DNA of 32,831 bases from Paracoccaceae bacterium (GCA_007128135.1 SKYA01000137.1:1-32831); one strand, 5' to 3'. Counted from the first letter of the stretch, positions 17,652 to 25,781 are shown. Translations and numbers: made by a program. Notes: generated from the sequence alone by a model not told the origin.

Positions 17652-18485
17652 TCAGTTGGTGCAAGGAATTTCGATCACGACCAGTTCCCCGCCCCGCCGG
17701 GTGCGGATATGGCATGTCTCGACGACTTCGACCTTACGTTCCTCACGAACAATCCCCAGCATCTGATCCCGCGTCATCTCTACCGGTCCGGTCTCAGTGT
17801 CGTCATCCCAACCGACCAGGGCCAGCGACAGGCGTCCGGAGCTTTGCGCCTGTGCCAGTGCTGCCACCTGCGTGGGGGTCACTTCCACCGTGACCGACCG
17901 CGCCGAGACCGCTTCGGTCGGGCGGTCCATGTCGGCGCTCTGGTCCACGGCGATCAGCCGCAGACGATGCTGGATAAGCTGCGTCACCTCGCCCACATCG
18001 GAGACACGTCCGGTCCAGAAAAGATCGACATGATCCCCAGGTCGCAGGAAGCCTGCAACTGCGCTGCTCTGGCTGACCGAGATGGTGAAGGCACGCTTTC
18101 CGGGGCTGAGATGCGAGGTGATCCCGACATGCTTGCCGGGTTCGGTCAGCTTGGTGGTCAGGATCGGCTCCATCGGGTCGATCGACCGCAGCACGGTGCG
18201 CGATGCCAGATTGCCGGGGAAAAGCGCGTCCACCTCCGTGATGGCGTTCTTGGGGACGGCGTTTTCGGGGAATTTCGCGATACTGACATCCCTGCGGGTC
18301 AGAGCCTGACCATAGCGCAACTCGCGCGCTGCAATCATGACTTCGACCATCTCGACAGTATTTGCATTCGCGCGCGCATCCGAAAGCTCGGCCTGCATTT
18401 GCGAGATGTATAGATGTGTCTGATAGACGGCAAATCCGGCAAGCCCGATCCCGGCCACAAAAACGGCTGCAAACGCGACGCGCAT
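17652..18485 (-). CDS. cpaB: Tad pilus assembly protein CpaB/RcpC
   Basis: A periplasmic/inner-membrane protein that acts with the secretin. 277 residues. The N-terminal membrane anchor MRVAFAAVFVAGIGLAGFAVY is followed by a coiled stretch (QMQAELSDARANA). A SAF-like domain (about 45-110) begins VMIAARELRYGQALTRRDV. RcpC/CpaB core motifs include GKRAFTISVSQSSAVAGFLR followed by the GDHVDLFWTGR stretch. GAGGAAG lies 5 bases before the ATG at 18485. Confidence 0.92.
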   Translation of the reverse strand: MRVAFAAVFVAGIGLAGFAVYQTHLYISQMQAELSDARANANTVEMVEVMIAARELRYGQALTRRDVSIAKFPENAVPKNAITEVDALFPGNLASRTVLRSIDPMEPILTTKLTEPGKHVGITSHLSPGKRAFTISVSQSSAVAGFLRPGDHVDLFWTGRVSDVGEVTQLIQHRLRLIAVDQSADMDRPTEAVSARSVTVEVTPTQVAALAQAQSSGRLSLALVGWDDDTETGPVEMTRDQMLGIVREERKVEVVETCHIRTRRGGELVVIEIPCTN

Positions 18486-18834
18486 TGATACTTCCTCTTG
18501 GTTACCTGTCCGGCCAGTTTGCCGGCATTGCTGCTCTGCCGTGAACGATGGCCCAGAAATGTGGCAAAAGGATGCCGAAATTCCGTCATGACGGTGCTGT
18601 CCGGTGGCCGTCCGCATCTCTCCAGGGGACGCATGATCCAAGTGATGCTTGCGCCCGGGCAGCTTGGTCGGCACTGGCGCATGGCCCGGCACTGTGCGTT
18701 TTCACGTTATCCGCAGGGGCGCCCGCATGGTGGCAGGAGCATGGTTGTTCTGCGCGTGGCGGCGACGCCGCCTGCGCAAAGCAAACGCTGCGCCCCTCGG
18801 GGCGCAGCGTGTTCTCGAAGGCCGCGATTCGGCG
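18486..18834. other. Intergenic region between flp and cpaB
   Basis: 349 bases with no credible gene. It holds the strong flp terminator at 18785-18810. The remaining 300 bases ahead of cpaB presumably contain a cpaB promoter; I could not identify convincing -35/-10 boxes. Confidence 0.4.
18785..18810 (-). terminator. Intrinsic terminator after flp
   Basis: A perfect 12-bp inverted repeat, ACGCTGCGCCCC (18785-18796) and GGGGCGCAGCGT (18799-18810), is followed on the minus strand by a T-rich tail (TTTGCTTTG). It lies 24 bases after the flp stop. It would separate abundant pilin mRNA from the rest of the Tad operon. Confidence 0.8.
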
Positions 18835-19062
18835 TCAGTCAGCATCACAATCCAGCGTGCTGCCCGGGATGTCACAGAGCGGGGTGACCGAGGCATCAAG
18901 TGCCGTGGCGATCGCGTCCCCCAGATCCTCGACACCGCCGCGGACCGAAGCGATGACGGCAATGCCAAGCCCGACGATCGCAGCAGTCAGCACGACCCAG
19001 TCAACAGTCACAGCACCCGATTCGTCAGCGGCAAAGCTCTTGATATTTGCGAAGAGTTTCAT
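18835..19062 (-). CDS. flp: Flp-type (type IVb) major prepilin
   Basis: Pilin subunit of the Tad pilus, 75 residues. A short basic leader (MKLFANIKSFAADESG) ends in Gly16. The mature protein would begin AVTVDWVVLTAAIVG, a hydrophobic helix typical of Flp. The usual Glu5-Tyr6 of Flp is Asp5-Trp6 here. The C-terminal end carries two cysteines (PLCDIPGSTLDCDAD) that could form a disulfide. TGGAG lies 6 bases before the ATG. Followed by a strong terminator, as expected for a highly expressed pilin. Confidence 0.9.
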   Translation of the reverse strand: MKLFANIKSFAADESGAVTVDWVVLTAAIVGLGIAVIASVRGGVEDLGDAIATALDASVTPLCDIPGSTLDCDAD

Positions 19063-19395
19063 GTCTATCTCCAGTTTTGAACGGTTTCTACTCAGCCTCG
19101 TCGGTAACTCGTTATGCTTTGACCACCGCTTGGCTGACGATATGTATCACCCGAAATCATGTCCCGATTTGGGCATAAACGGGACGATTTCAGTGTTTGT
19201 TTCCGACAAGACCGCGCCATTGTTTCTGCTTTGGGCTATATCTGGATTTCGCGCGACGATTGTTGCTGCCTGGCTGGATTCACGACCCTTTAACCACAGC
19301 CGGGCATTGGCAGGCAGGGCTCGCTGTCAAAACACTGGAAACAGACAGGCGACACAGGCATACTGGCGCAAAACACTGAAAGAGCAGTTAAACCC
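19063..19395. other. Divergent regulatory region between flp and transglycosylase gene
   Basis: 333 bases with no gene. It contains an interrupted dyad at 19153-19191 and three copies of the octamer AAACACTG: inverted at 19191-19198, direct at 19330-19337 and 19371-19378. Promoters for both divergent genes must lie here, but no clear -35/-10 pair stands out. Confidence 0.5.
19153..19191. repeat. Interrupted 12+12 bp inverted repeat upstream of flp
   Basis: GAAATC (19153-19158), two bases, GTCCCG (19161-19166), a 13-base loop, then CGGGAC (19180-19185) and GATTTC (19186-19191). The arms are complementary over 12 positions apart from the two-base bulge. Located about 90-130 bases before the flp start. 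Confidence 0.6.
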
Positions 19396-20265
19396 ATGCA
19401 GATTTCGCGCGCGACCGCGGGGTATCTTGCCCTCGCCGTGCTTGGCTTGCTGGGCCATGCCGGGCAGCCGGCGCGGGCACAGGGCAGCGAGGCGGCAATC
19501 GTCCAGTCGGGCGAGGATTTCAGCTTTCGCCGGATCGCCGTGCCCGGCGCGCAGTCGGGTCCGCGAATCACGGTCCAGATCGACCCCGAGGAACAGGCGC
19601 GCAGGCTGGCCGCCGTGCCCCCCCCCGCGCAGGTCATCACACCTGATGGCACTGGCCCGCGCCCGCCTGCATCAGGTTATGCATGGTTCTGGGACCATGT
19701 CTCGCCCCGGCTCGACGATGGCTCGGGCCGGTTTCTGAAGGCGGTCGCAACGCTGGCGGCCCCGCCCGAGGGCAAGCAGGTCACTCCCCCGCGCATGCAG
19801 TTCCTGCAGGACATTGCCCGCGCGCATGGCCCTGACATCCTGCGCGCCTCGGTCGGCACGCGGGTCTCGCCCGCGCTGGCGCTGGCGGTGATCGCGGTCG
19901 AATCGGCAGGCCGCGCCGAGGCCGTCAGTTCTGCCGGAGCGCAGGGACTCATGCAGTTGATCCCAGCCACGGCCGAACGATTCGGCGTGAGCGACGCCTT
20001 TGACAGCACCCAGAACATCCGCGGCGGGGTGCAGTATCTCGACTGGTTGCTTGCGCATTTCGACAATGACGTGGTGCTGGCCCTCGCGGGCTACAACGCC
20101 GGTGAGGGGGCCGTGCGGCGCAATGGTGGCGTGCCCCCCTTCGCAGAGACCCGCGACTATGTTCCGAAGGTGCTTGCGGCCTGGCTGGTCGCGCGGGGGC
20201 TGTGCACCACAGTGCCGGAACTTCCCGGCGATGGCTGCGTGTTCCGGGTGGGGCAGGCGGGATAG
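19396..20265 (+). CDS. Periplasmic lytic transglycosylase (SLT domain)
   Basis: Cleaves peptidoglycan glycan strands. 289 residues. A signal peptide ends around ARA-QG (residue 28). A low-complexity region precedes a C-terminal SLT domain (about 140-265). Catalytic Glu169 is in VIAVESAGR. The typical motifs GAQGLMQLIPATAERFG, NIRGGVQYLDWLL, ALAGYNAGEGAV and an ETRDYVPKVL segment are present. Divergent from flp, so it may open the wall for the Tad machine, though this is inferred from position. The ribosome-binding site is weak (AGAGCAG). Confidence 0.92.
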   Translation: MQISRATAGYLALAVLGLLGHAGQPARAQGSEAAIVQSGEDFSFRRIAVPGAQSGPRITVQIDPEEQARRLAAVPPPAQVITPDGTGPRPPASGYAWFWDHVSPRLDDGSGRFLKAVATLAAPPEGKQVTPPRMQFLQDIARAHGPDILRASVGTRVSPALALAVIAVESAGRAEAVSSAGAQGLMQLIPATAERFGVSDAFDSTQNIRGGVQYLDWLLAHFDNDVVLALAGYNAGEGAVRRNGGVPPFAETRDYVPKVLAAWLVARGLCTTVPELPGDGCVFRVGQAG

Positions 20266-20279
20266 ACCCCGCACGCAGT

Positions 20280-20909
20280 TCAGTTCACGATGGCCGCTTC
20301 CGTCGCCGCGCGGATTTCGTCCTCGCTGACTCCATCAGCGCATTCCACGATGCTCAGCCCGCCCTCGACCACGTCGAGCACGCCCAGATTGGTGATGATC
20401 CGCTTCACCACGCCCTGGGCGGTCAGCGGCAGGGTGCAAGCTTTCAGCACTTTCGACTCGCCTGCCTTGTTGGTGTGATCCATCACCACGATCACCCGGT
20501 CCACGCCTGCGACCAGATCCATCGCGCCGCCCATGCCCTTCACCAGCTTGCCGGGGATCATCCAGTTGGCGATATCGCCATTCTCGGCCACTTCCATCGC
20601 GCCAAGGATGGCCATGTTGATCTTGCCGCCGCGAATCATGGCAAAGCTTTCGGCGCTGTCGAAATAGGCGGTATGCGGCAGCGCGGTCACGGTCTGCTTT
20701 CCGGCGTTGATAAGGTCGGCATCGACCTCGTTCTCGGTCGGGAAGGGGCCTATTCCCAGCATCCCGTTTTCCGATTGCAGCGTCACCTGCACGCCTTCAG
20801 GAATGTAATTGGCCACCAGTGTCGGAATCCCGATCCCGAGATTGACATACATCCCGTCCTCAAGCTCGCGCGCCGCGCGGGCGGCCATCTGATTGCGGTC
20901 CCAGGGCAT
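20280..20909 (-). CDS. scoB: 3-oxoacid CoA-transferase subunit B
   Basis: Beta subunit of a succinyl-CoA:3-ketoacid (acetoacetate) CoA-transferase, used in ketone-body and polyhydroxybutyrate breakdown. 209 residues from MPWDRNQ. The catalytic glutamate is Glu47 in [10 protein letters not shown], preceded by the glycine-rich [19 protein letters not shown] lies 8 bases before the ATG at 20909; the longer frame to 20963 is not family-like. Unusually, it is separated from its subunit A gene by a LOV photoreceptor gene on the same strand. Confidence 0.93.
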   Translation of the reverse strand: MPWDRNQMAARAARELEDGMYVNLGIGIPTLVANYIPEGVQVTLQSENGMLGIGPFPTENEVDADLINAGKQTVTALPHTAYFDSAESFAMIRGGKINMAILGAMEVAENGDIANWMIPGKLVKGMGGAMDLVAGVDRVIVVMDHTNKAGESKVLKACTLPLTAQGVVKRIITNLGVLDVVEGGLSIVECADGVSEDEIRAATEAAIVN

Positions 20910-21003
20910 CACTCTGTCTCCTTCACTGTTGTATCTGACCGCGCGCGCCCGGCGTCCGGGCAATCTGCACGACCATGAAGCGCATCCCGGCCAGGGGCCG
21001 TGG

Positions 21004-22038
21004 TCAGTCGATCAGTTCCATCGGCACGTCGATCAGCACCACCACGCCTGCGGCTCCGCGCACGACGTTCAGCTTCGCATCCAGCCCCGACAGCAGGTCG
21101 CGCACCAGTCGCCCGCCGGCATGACTGTCCGAGGGCCATTCCTGACTGCCCGGCAGTCCGCGCCCGTCATCGCTGACGATAATCCGTATCCCGCCCCCGG
21201 TCAGGCGCGTCAGGCGCAGTTCGATCCGGCCATAATCCTCATGCCCGAAAGCATGCTCGAACGCATTCTGGAGGGCTTCGGACACGATCAGCGCAATCCG
21301 TATCGCGCGATCAAGCGTGACATCCACATTCTCGACATGCTGGACGAACATCAGACCCGCGCGCCCATGCGTATGCACGATCGCCGCCGAGATGCGCGCC
21401 AGCAGCGCGCCGATATTGATGATATCACGCTTGTTCGACACGCGCCGCGCCTGGCGCATCTCTTCATAAACCGTCTGCAGGGTTTCCAGCCGGCGCGGCA
21501 TGGCCTCGATCGCGCGACCCAGCATCGCAGGGGCCTGCTCGGCACTCGGTTCGCGCAGGCTGCTGAGGATCATGGCCAGGTCGCGCTGCACCAGTTGCTG
21601 GATCTGCTTGAGGTTTTGTGCGGAAATGCGGTTGTCGGCACTGCGGTCGCTTTCGACCAGTTCCTTCTGGATACCCAGGAAGAAGATCGGTTCGCCGTCC
21701 TCGCCCAGAATCGGCGCGATGATCAGCCGGTTGTAGAAGGGCGCGCCATTGGCGCGGTAATTCAGGATATCGACCGACACCTCACGCTTCTGCGCCAGCG
21801 CCGCGCGGATCATGTCCACATCTCGCTTGTCGGTATTCTCGCCCTGCAGAAAGCGGCAGTTCTGCCCCAGCACGGCGGCGCGGCTGTAGCCGGTCGTGCG
21901 CTCGAAGGCGTCATTGACATAGATGATCGGGTTGTCGGGCAGGCGCGGATTGGTCAGCAGGACCGAAATGCTCAGCCGTGAGAATGCGGCGAAAGCCTCA
22001 TTGGACCCCAGCGCATTTGCAAAGGAGATGTCATCCAT
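21004..22038 (-). CDS. LOV blue-light receptor fused to a GHKL (HWE/HisKA_2-like) ATPase domain lacking phospho-acceptor His
   Basis: A 344-residue cytoplasmic sensor. The LOV domain (about 15-125) has the flavin-binding GQNCRFLQG with adduct-forming Cys61, the NYRANG and FYNRL asparagines (Asn93, Asn103) and the FFLGIQ glutamine (Gln124), so it should form a photoadduct. A helical linker/DHp-like region (126-205) follows. Its likely phospho-site region reads [17 protein letters not shown] with Gln where histidine kinases have His. No His occurs from residue 62 to 221. The C-terminal GHKL ATPase has the N box [11 protein letters not shown] and G1 box SDDGRGLP. The start is uncertain: ATG 22038 is 10 bases after the scoA stop, while ATG 22089 would overlap scoA. 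It lies between scoA and scoB. Confidence 0.88.
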   Translation of the reverse strand: MDDISFANALGSNEAFAAFSRLSISVLLTNPRLPDNPIIYVNDAFERTTGYSRAAVLGQNCRFLQGENTDKRDVDMIRAALAQKREVSVDILNYRANGAPFYNRLIIAPILGEDGEPIFFLGIQKELVESDRSADNRISAQNLKQIQQLVQRDLAMILSSLREPSAEQAPAMLGRAIEAMPRRLETLQTVYEEMRQARRVSNKRDIINIGALLARISAAIVHTHGRAGLMFVQHVENVDVTLDRAIRIALIVSEALQNAFEHAFGHEDYGRIELRLTRLTGGGIRIIVSDDGRGLPGSQEWPSDSHAGGRLVRDLLSGLDAKLNVVRGAAGVVVLIDVPMELID

Positions 22039-22048
22039 GACGGGTCTC

Positions 22049-22744
22049 TCAGGCGGCCCGAGTTGTGCGCTGTTCGATTCGTTTTTCATGCTGGCCTTGA
22101 ATCAGGCGGTGGACATATATGCCGGGCAGGTGGATGTGATCGGGGTCCAGTTCGCCCGGCTGCACGATCTCTTCCACCTCGAGTACGCAGACCTTGCCAC
22201 ATTTGGCGGCGGGCGGATTGAAGTTGCGTGCGGTCTTGCGGAAGACTGCATTGCCCGTGGTATCGGCCTTCCACGCCTTCACGATTGACAGGTCAGCGAA
22301 GATGGCGCGCTCCAGGATAAAGGTCTCGCCACCGAACTCCTTGTGTTCCTTGCCCTCGGCGATCACAGTTCCGACGCCGGTGCGGGTGTAGAAGCCGGGG
22401 ATGCCGGCACCACCGGCACGCATCCGCTCGGCCAGCGTGCCCTGCGGGTTGAATTCCAGTTCCAGTTCGCCCGACAGATACTGGCGCATGAACTCGGCAT
22501 TCTCGCCCACATAGGACGACATCATCTTGCGGATCTGGCGTGTTTTCAGAAGCACGCCCAGCCCGAAATCATCCACCCCGCAATTGTTCGACGCGACGGT
22601 CAGGTCCTTCGTGCCCGCGTCGCGAATGGCCGCGATCAGAAGCTCCGGGATACCGCACAGGCCGAACCCGCCTGCCGCAATCGTCATTCCGTCGAACAAG
22701 ACTCCGTCAAGTGCCTCGGCCGCCGAGCCATACACTTTCTTCAT
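22049..22744 (-). CDS. scoA: 3-oxoacid CoA-transferase subunit A
   Basis: Alpha subunit that binds CoA in the succinyl-CoA:3-ketoacid transferase. 231 residues, family length. The N-terminal [20 protein letters not shown] and glycine-rich [16 protein letters not shown] are typical. [30 protein letters not shown] and the C-terminal LPGIYVHRL stretch ending EKRIEQRT complete the pattern. First gene of a three-gene unit scoA, LOV sensor, scoB. GGGGAA lies ahead of the ATG. Confidence 0.95.
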   Translation of the reverse strand: MKKVYGSAAEALDGVLFDGMTIAAGGFGLCGIPELLIAAIRDAGTKDLTVASNNCGVDDFGLGVLLKTRQIRKMMSSYVGENAEFMRQYLSGELELEFNPQGTLAERMRAGGAGIPGFYTRTGVGTVIAEGKEHKEFGGETFILERAIFADLSIVKAWKADTTGNAVFRKTARNFNPPAAKCGKVCVLEVEEIVQPGELDPDHIHLPGIYVHRLIQGQHEKRIEQRTTRAA

Positions 22745-22790
22745 GGCGCCGTTCCCCGTCTTTTCATTTGTTCACAAGACTAGTGCCGCG

Positions 22791-22828
22791 CCCCGCGCGC
22801 GAAGTCAACTGCGCCGCGCGTGGCGGGG
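22791..22828 (-). terminator. G+C-rich hairpin after topA
   Basis: Directly after the topA stop, CCCCGCCACGCGCG can pair with CGCGCGGGG across a 14-15-base loop with a small bulge. No T-run follows, so it may be a weak or factor-assisted terminator. It lies just ahead of the scoA promoter region. Confidence 0.35.
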
Positions 22829-25405
22829 TCAGCCTTTTGTCGCGGTCTTGCGTGTCGCGGGTTTCTTCGTCGTGCTCTTCGCGCTCGCCTTCTTTGGTGC
22901 CGCCGCCTTTCTGGCTGACGGTTTGCCGCGTCCCTTGCCACCTCCCTTGGCATTGACCAGTTCGACCGCCTGCGCGAGCGTGATTTCCTCTGGTGTCATC
23001 TCCTTGGGCAGGGTGGCGTTGACCTTCTCCCATTTCACATATGGGCCGTAGCGCCCCTTCATGACCTGCAACGCGCCGCCTTCCGGGTGATCGCCCAGAA
23101 CGCGCAGGGGCTCGGTCGCCGCCGCCCGTCCGCGCGTGGGCTTGGCCGCCAGCACCTCGACCGCGCGGTTCATGCCGATGGTAAAGACCTCCTCGACCTC
23201 GGGCAGGTTCGCATAGGTCCGGCCATGCTTGACATAGGGGCCATAGCGCCCGATGCCCGCCTCGACCATCTCGCCATCCTCAGGGTGTGGTCCGACCGGG
23301 CGCGGCAGCGACAACAGCATCAGCGCACGCTCCAAATCCACCGAATCCAGATCCCAGCCCTTGGGCAGCGAGGCACGGGGCGGCTTCGGTGTGTCCTGCG
23401 TGGCCTCGCCGCGCTGGACATAGGGGCCGAAGCGGCCCGTGCGCAGGCTGATCGGGTCGCCCGCGTCATGGCCCAGCAACCTGCCCTCACCCGCAAGCCC
23501 GGCATCACCCTCCTCCCCGGCCAGAGGCCGCGTGTAGCGGCACTCGGGGTAATTGTTGCACCCGATGAAGGCCCCGCCCGAGCGTGCTGTCTTCAGGTTC
23601 AGCCGCCCCGCGCCGCATTTCGGACAGGACCGCGGATCGGACCCATCCTCGCGCGGCGGGTAGAGATGCGGGGCAAGCACCTCGTCGATCTTCTCCAGAA
23701 CCTCGGTGATGCGCAGATCCGCCGTCTCGGCAATCGCCGCCGAGAAATCGCGCCAGAACCGGGCAAGCACTTCCTTGTAGTCGCGATCCCCCGCCGAGAC
23801 ATCATCAAGCTGGCTTTCCAGGTCGGCGGTGAAGTCATATTCCAGATAGCGGCGGAAGTAGTTGACCAGAAAGACCGTCACCAGCCGTCCCTTGTCGGCG
23901 GCGATCAGGCGGTTCTTGTCCTTGGTCACATAACCACGATCCTGAATCGTCGTGACGATGCTCGCATAGGTCGAGGGCCGCCCGATTCCCAGTTCCTCCA
24001 TCTTCTTGACCAGCGTGGCCTCGGTATATCGGGGCGGGGGCTGGGTGAAATGCTGCTCGGGGCTGACTTCGCGTGTGCCCAGCGCATCGCCGTCGCTCAT
24101 CTGCGGCAGGCGCCTGTCATCCTCGTCCACCACATCGTCGCGGCCTTCCTCATAGACCTTGAGGAACCCGTCGAACAGCACCACCTGACCCGTCGCGCGT
24201 AGGCCCACCTGCCCGTCCCTGGCTCCGATCTCGACCGTGGTGCGCTCCAGCCTCGCGGCTTCCATCTGGCCTGCGATGGTGCGCTTCCAGATCAGGTCAT
24301 AGAGCTTGCGCTGGTCGTTATCGGTCAGTTTCAGCCTGTCGGGGCTGACGGCCATGTCTGTGGGGCGGATGCATTCATGCGCTTCCTGCGCGTTCTTGGC
24401 CTTGTTCTTGTACATGCGCGGCGATTTGGGCACATATTCCGCGCCGTAGCGGTCGCGGATCACGTCGCGCGCGGCCATCACGGCCTCGGGCGCCATGTCG
24501 ATTCCATCGGTCCGCATATAGGTAATGTAGCCTGCCTCATAAAGCCGCTGCGCCGCGCTCATGCACTGCTTGGCGCCCATGCCGAACTTGCGGCTGGCTT
24601 CCTGTTGCAGGGTGGATGTCATGAAAGGTGCGGACGGGTTGCGGCTGGCGGGTTTGGCCTCGACCGACTGCACCTCGAGTGCGCGCGCGCACACTGCCTG
24701 AACGGCTATCTCGGCAGCTGCCGAGGTCGCGATGTCGAACTTGTCCAGCCGCTTGCCGGCCATGCTCACAAGTCTTGCGCTGAACTCCTGTCCGCGCGGG
24801 GTGGTCAGGGCGGCGGTCACTGTCCAGTATTCCTGCGCGCGGAAGGCCTCGATCTCCATCTCGCGCTCGACGATCAGGCGCAGGCAGACCGACTGCACGC
24901 GACCCGCCGATTTCGCGCCCGGAAGCTTGCGCCAGAGCACGGGCGACAGGTTGAAGCCCACCAGATAATCCAGCGCGCGCCGCGCCAGATAGGCGCGCAC
25001 CAGCGGCATGTCGACCTCGCGCGGGTTCTCCATGGCCTGAGTCACGGCGGATTTGGTGATTGCATTGAACACGACACGCTTCACCGGCGTGTCCTTCTTG
25101 AGCGCGCGAGATTTCGCCAGCGCCTCGGTCAGGTGCCAGGAAATCGCCTCGCCCTCGCGATCCGGGTCGGTGGCAAGGATCAGTTCTGGGTCATCTTTTA
25201 GCGCCTCGGCAATCGCCCGGACATGCTTGCGAGAATCCGCGGCCACTTCCCAGGTCATGTCGAAATCATGGTCGGGATCGACCGATCCATCCTTTGGCGG
25301 CAGGTCGCGTACATGGCCGTAAGACGCAAGAACAGTATAGCCCGGTCCCAGATACTTGTTGATTGTCTTGGCCTTGGCGGGCGATTCGACGACGACGACT
25401 GCCAT
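22829..25405 (-). CDS. topA: DNA topoisomerase I
   Basis: Type IA enzyme that relaxes negative supercoils. 858 residues from MAVVVVESPAKAKT. The TOPRIM domain has Glu7 and the DxDxE motif (Asp80, Asp82, Glu84 in ATDPDREGE). The catalytic tyrosine is Tyr296 in GYITYMRTD. A C-terminal four-cysteine zinc ribbon opens CPKCGAGRLN and ends GCNNYPEC. Topo C-terminal repeats with GRFGPYVQ, GRYGPYVKHG and GRYGPYVKWE follow, and then a lysine/alanine-rich tail typical of alphaproteobacterial TopA. AGAGGA precedes the ATG at 25405; the frame to 25576 upstream is not family-like. Confidence 0.96.
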   Translation of the reverse strand: MAVVVVESPAKAKTINKYLGPGYTVLASYGHVRDLPPKDGSVDPDHDFDMTWEVAADSRKHVRAIAEALKDDPELILATDPDREGEAISWHLTEALAKSRALKKDTPVKRVVFNAITKSAVTQAMENPREVDMPLVRAYLARRALDYLVGFNLSPVLWRKLPGAKSAGRVQSVCLRLIVEREMEIEAFRAQEYWTVTAALTTPRGQEFSARLVSMAGKRLDKFDIATSAAAEIAVQAVCARALEVQSVEAKPASRNPSAPFMTSTLQQEASRKFGMGAKQCMSAAQRLYEAGYITYMRTDGIDMAPEAVMAARDVIRDRYGAEYVPKSPRMYKNKAKNAQEAHECIRPTDMAVSPDRLKLTDNDQRKLYDLIWKRTIAGQMEAARLERTTVEIGARDGQVGLRATGQVVLFDGFLKVYEEGRDDVVDEDDRRLPQMSDGDALGTREVSPEQHFTQPPPRYTEATLVKKMEELGIGRPSTYASIVTTIQDRGYVTKDKNRLIAADKGRLVTVFLVNYFRRYLEYDFTADLESQLDDVSAGDRDYKEVLARFWRDFSAAIAETADLRITEVLEKIDEVLAPHLYPPREDGSDPRSCPKCGAGRLNLKTARSGGAFIGCNNYPECRYTRPLAGEEGDAGLAGEGRLLGHDAGDPISLRTGRFGPYVQRGEATQDTPKPPRASLPKGWDLDSVDLERALMLLSLPRPVGPHPEDGEMVEAGIGRYGPYVKHGRTYANLPEVEEVFTIGMNRAVEVLAAKPTRGRAAATEPLRVLGDHPEGGALQVMKGRYGPYVKWEKVNATLPKEMTPEEITLAQAVELVNAKGGGKGRGKPSARKAAAPKKASAKSTTKKPATRKTATKG

Positions 25406-25742
25406 GAAAATCCTCTGTTGAATGCGCGAAACCCCGCTCCGGCGGGTCGCCTTACATGTGTGAGAGGCGCAGGGAATGTCAATGCGCCGCCTTCCTGCCT
25501 GCCCTCCCACCATCCGCGTCATGCGGGCCAGTCGCCATGGTTTCGCGCCGCGCAAGGACACGCCGTCCGGGTTCATGGTTACCGCGCAGAGCGCGGGGAG
25601 GGCACGCCGGTCAGGCGTGGCGGGCCGGTCTGCCGGGATGGCGGCGGATGGTTCCCGCGCGCGCTGGTGGCCCCATGCGCGGGCGGCGTCCGGGCCGGGC
25701 AGTTGGGAGCGCCCGCGAAGGGGTGCGGGGAGGGCGCGCCTG
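25406..25742. other. Intergenic region between dprA and topA with a dprA-tail repeat
   Basis: 337 bases with no intact gene. It contains a diverged copy (25593-25649) of the 3' end of dprA. The rest is G+C-rich, without clear promoter boxes. The topA ribosome-binding site lies at its topA end. Confidence 0.5.
25593..25649 (-). repeat. Degenerate copy of the dprA 3' end (copy 1)
   Basis: Ungapped 57-base match, 47 identities (82%), to 25725-25781, which covers the last codons and stop of dprA. On the minus strand this copy reads I-R-R-H-P-G, diverges, then has TGA at the equivalent position. Its hairpin CACGCC/GGCGTG (25603-25619) is kept. A tandem-duplication remnant or a REP-like unit. Confidence 0.65.
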
Positions 25743-25781
25743 TCAGGCGCGGCTGATCAGTCCGCCGGGATGACGTCGGAT
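25725..25781 (-). repeat. dprA 3' end and following hairpin (copy 2)
   Basis: Partner of the repeat at 25593-25649, 132 bases away. It includes the dprA stop TGA (25743-25745), which sits in and beside the loop of the hairpin CGCGCCT/AGGCGCG (25735-25751). It may serve as a terminator-like structure for dprA, though no T-run follows. Confidence 0.6.

Noticed and set aside
17353-17715. N-terminal extension of the cpaC frame
   Set aside because: The added 121 residues precede the obvious signal peptide at MHIKTLAAA and overlap the end of cpaB; a good ribosome-binding site supports the shorter start.
21004-22089. Alternative longer start of the LOV protein at 22089
   Set aside because: It would overlap the scoA coding end by 41 bases. 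The ATG at 22038 follows the scoA stop by 10 bases and leads directly into the LOV domain. It cannot be fully excluded because an AAGG precedes it.
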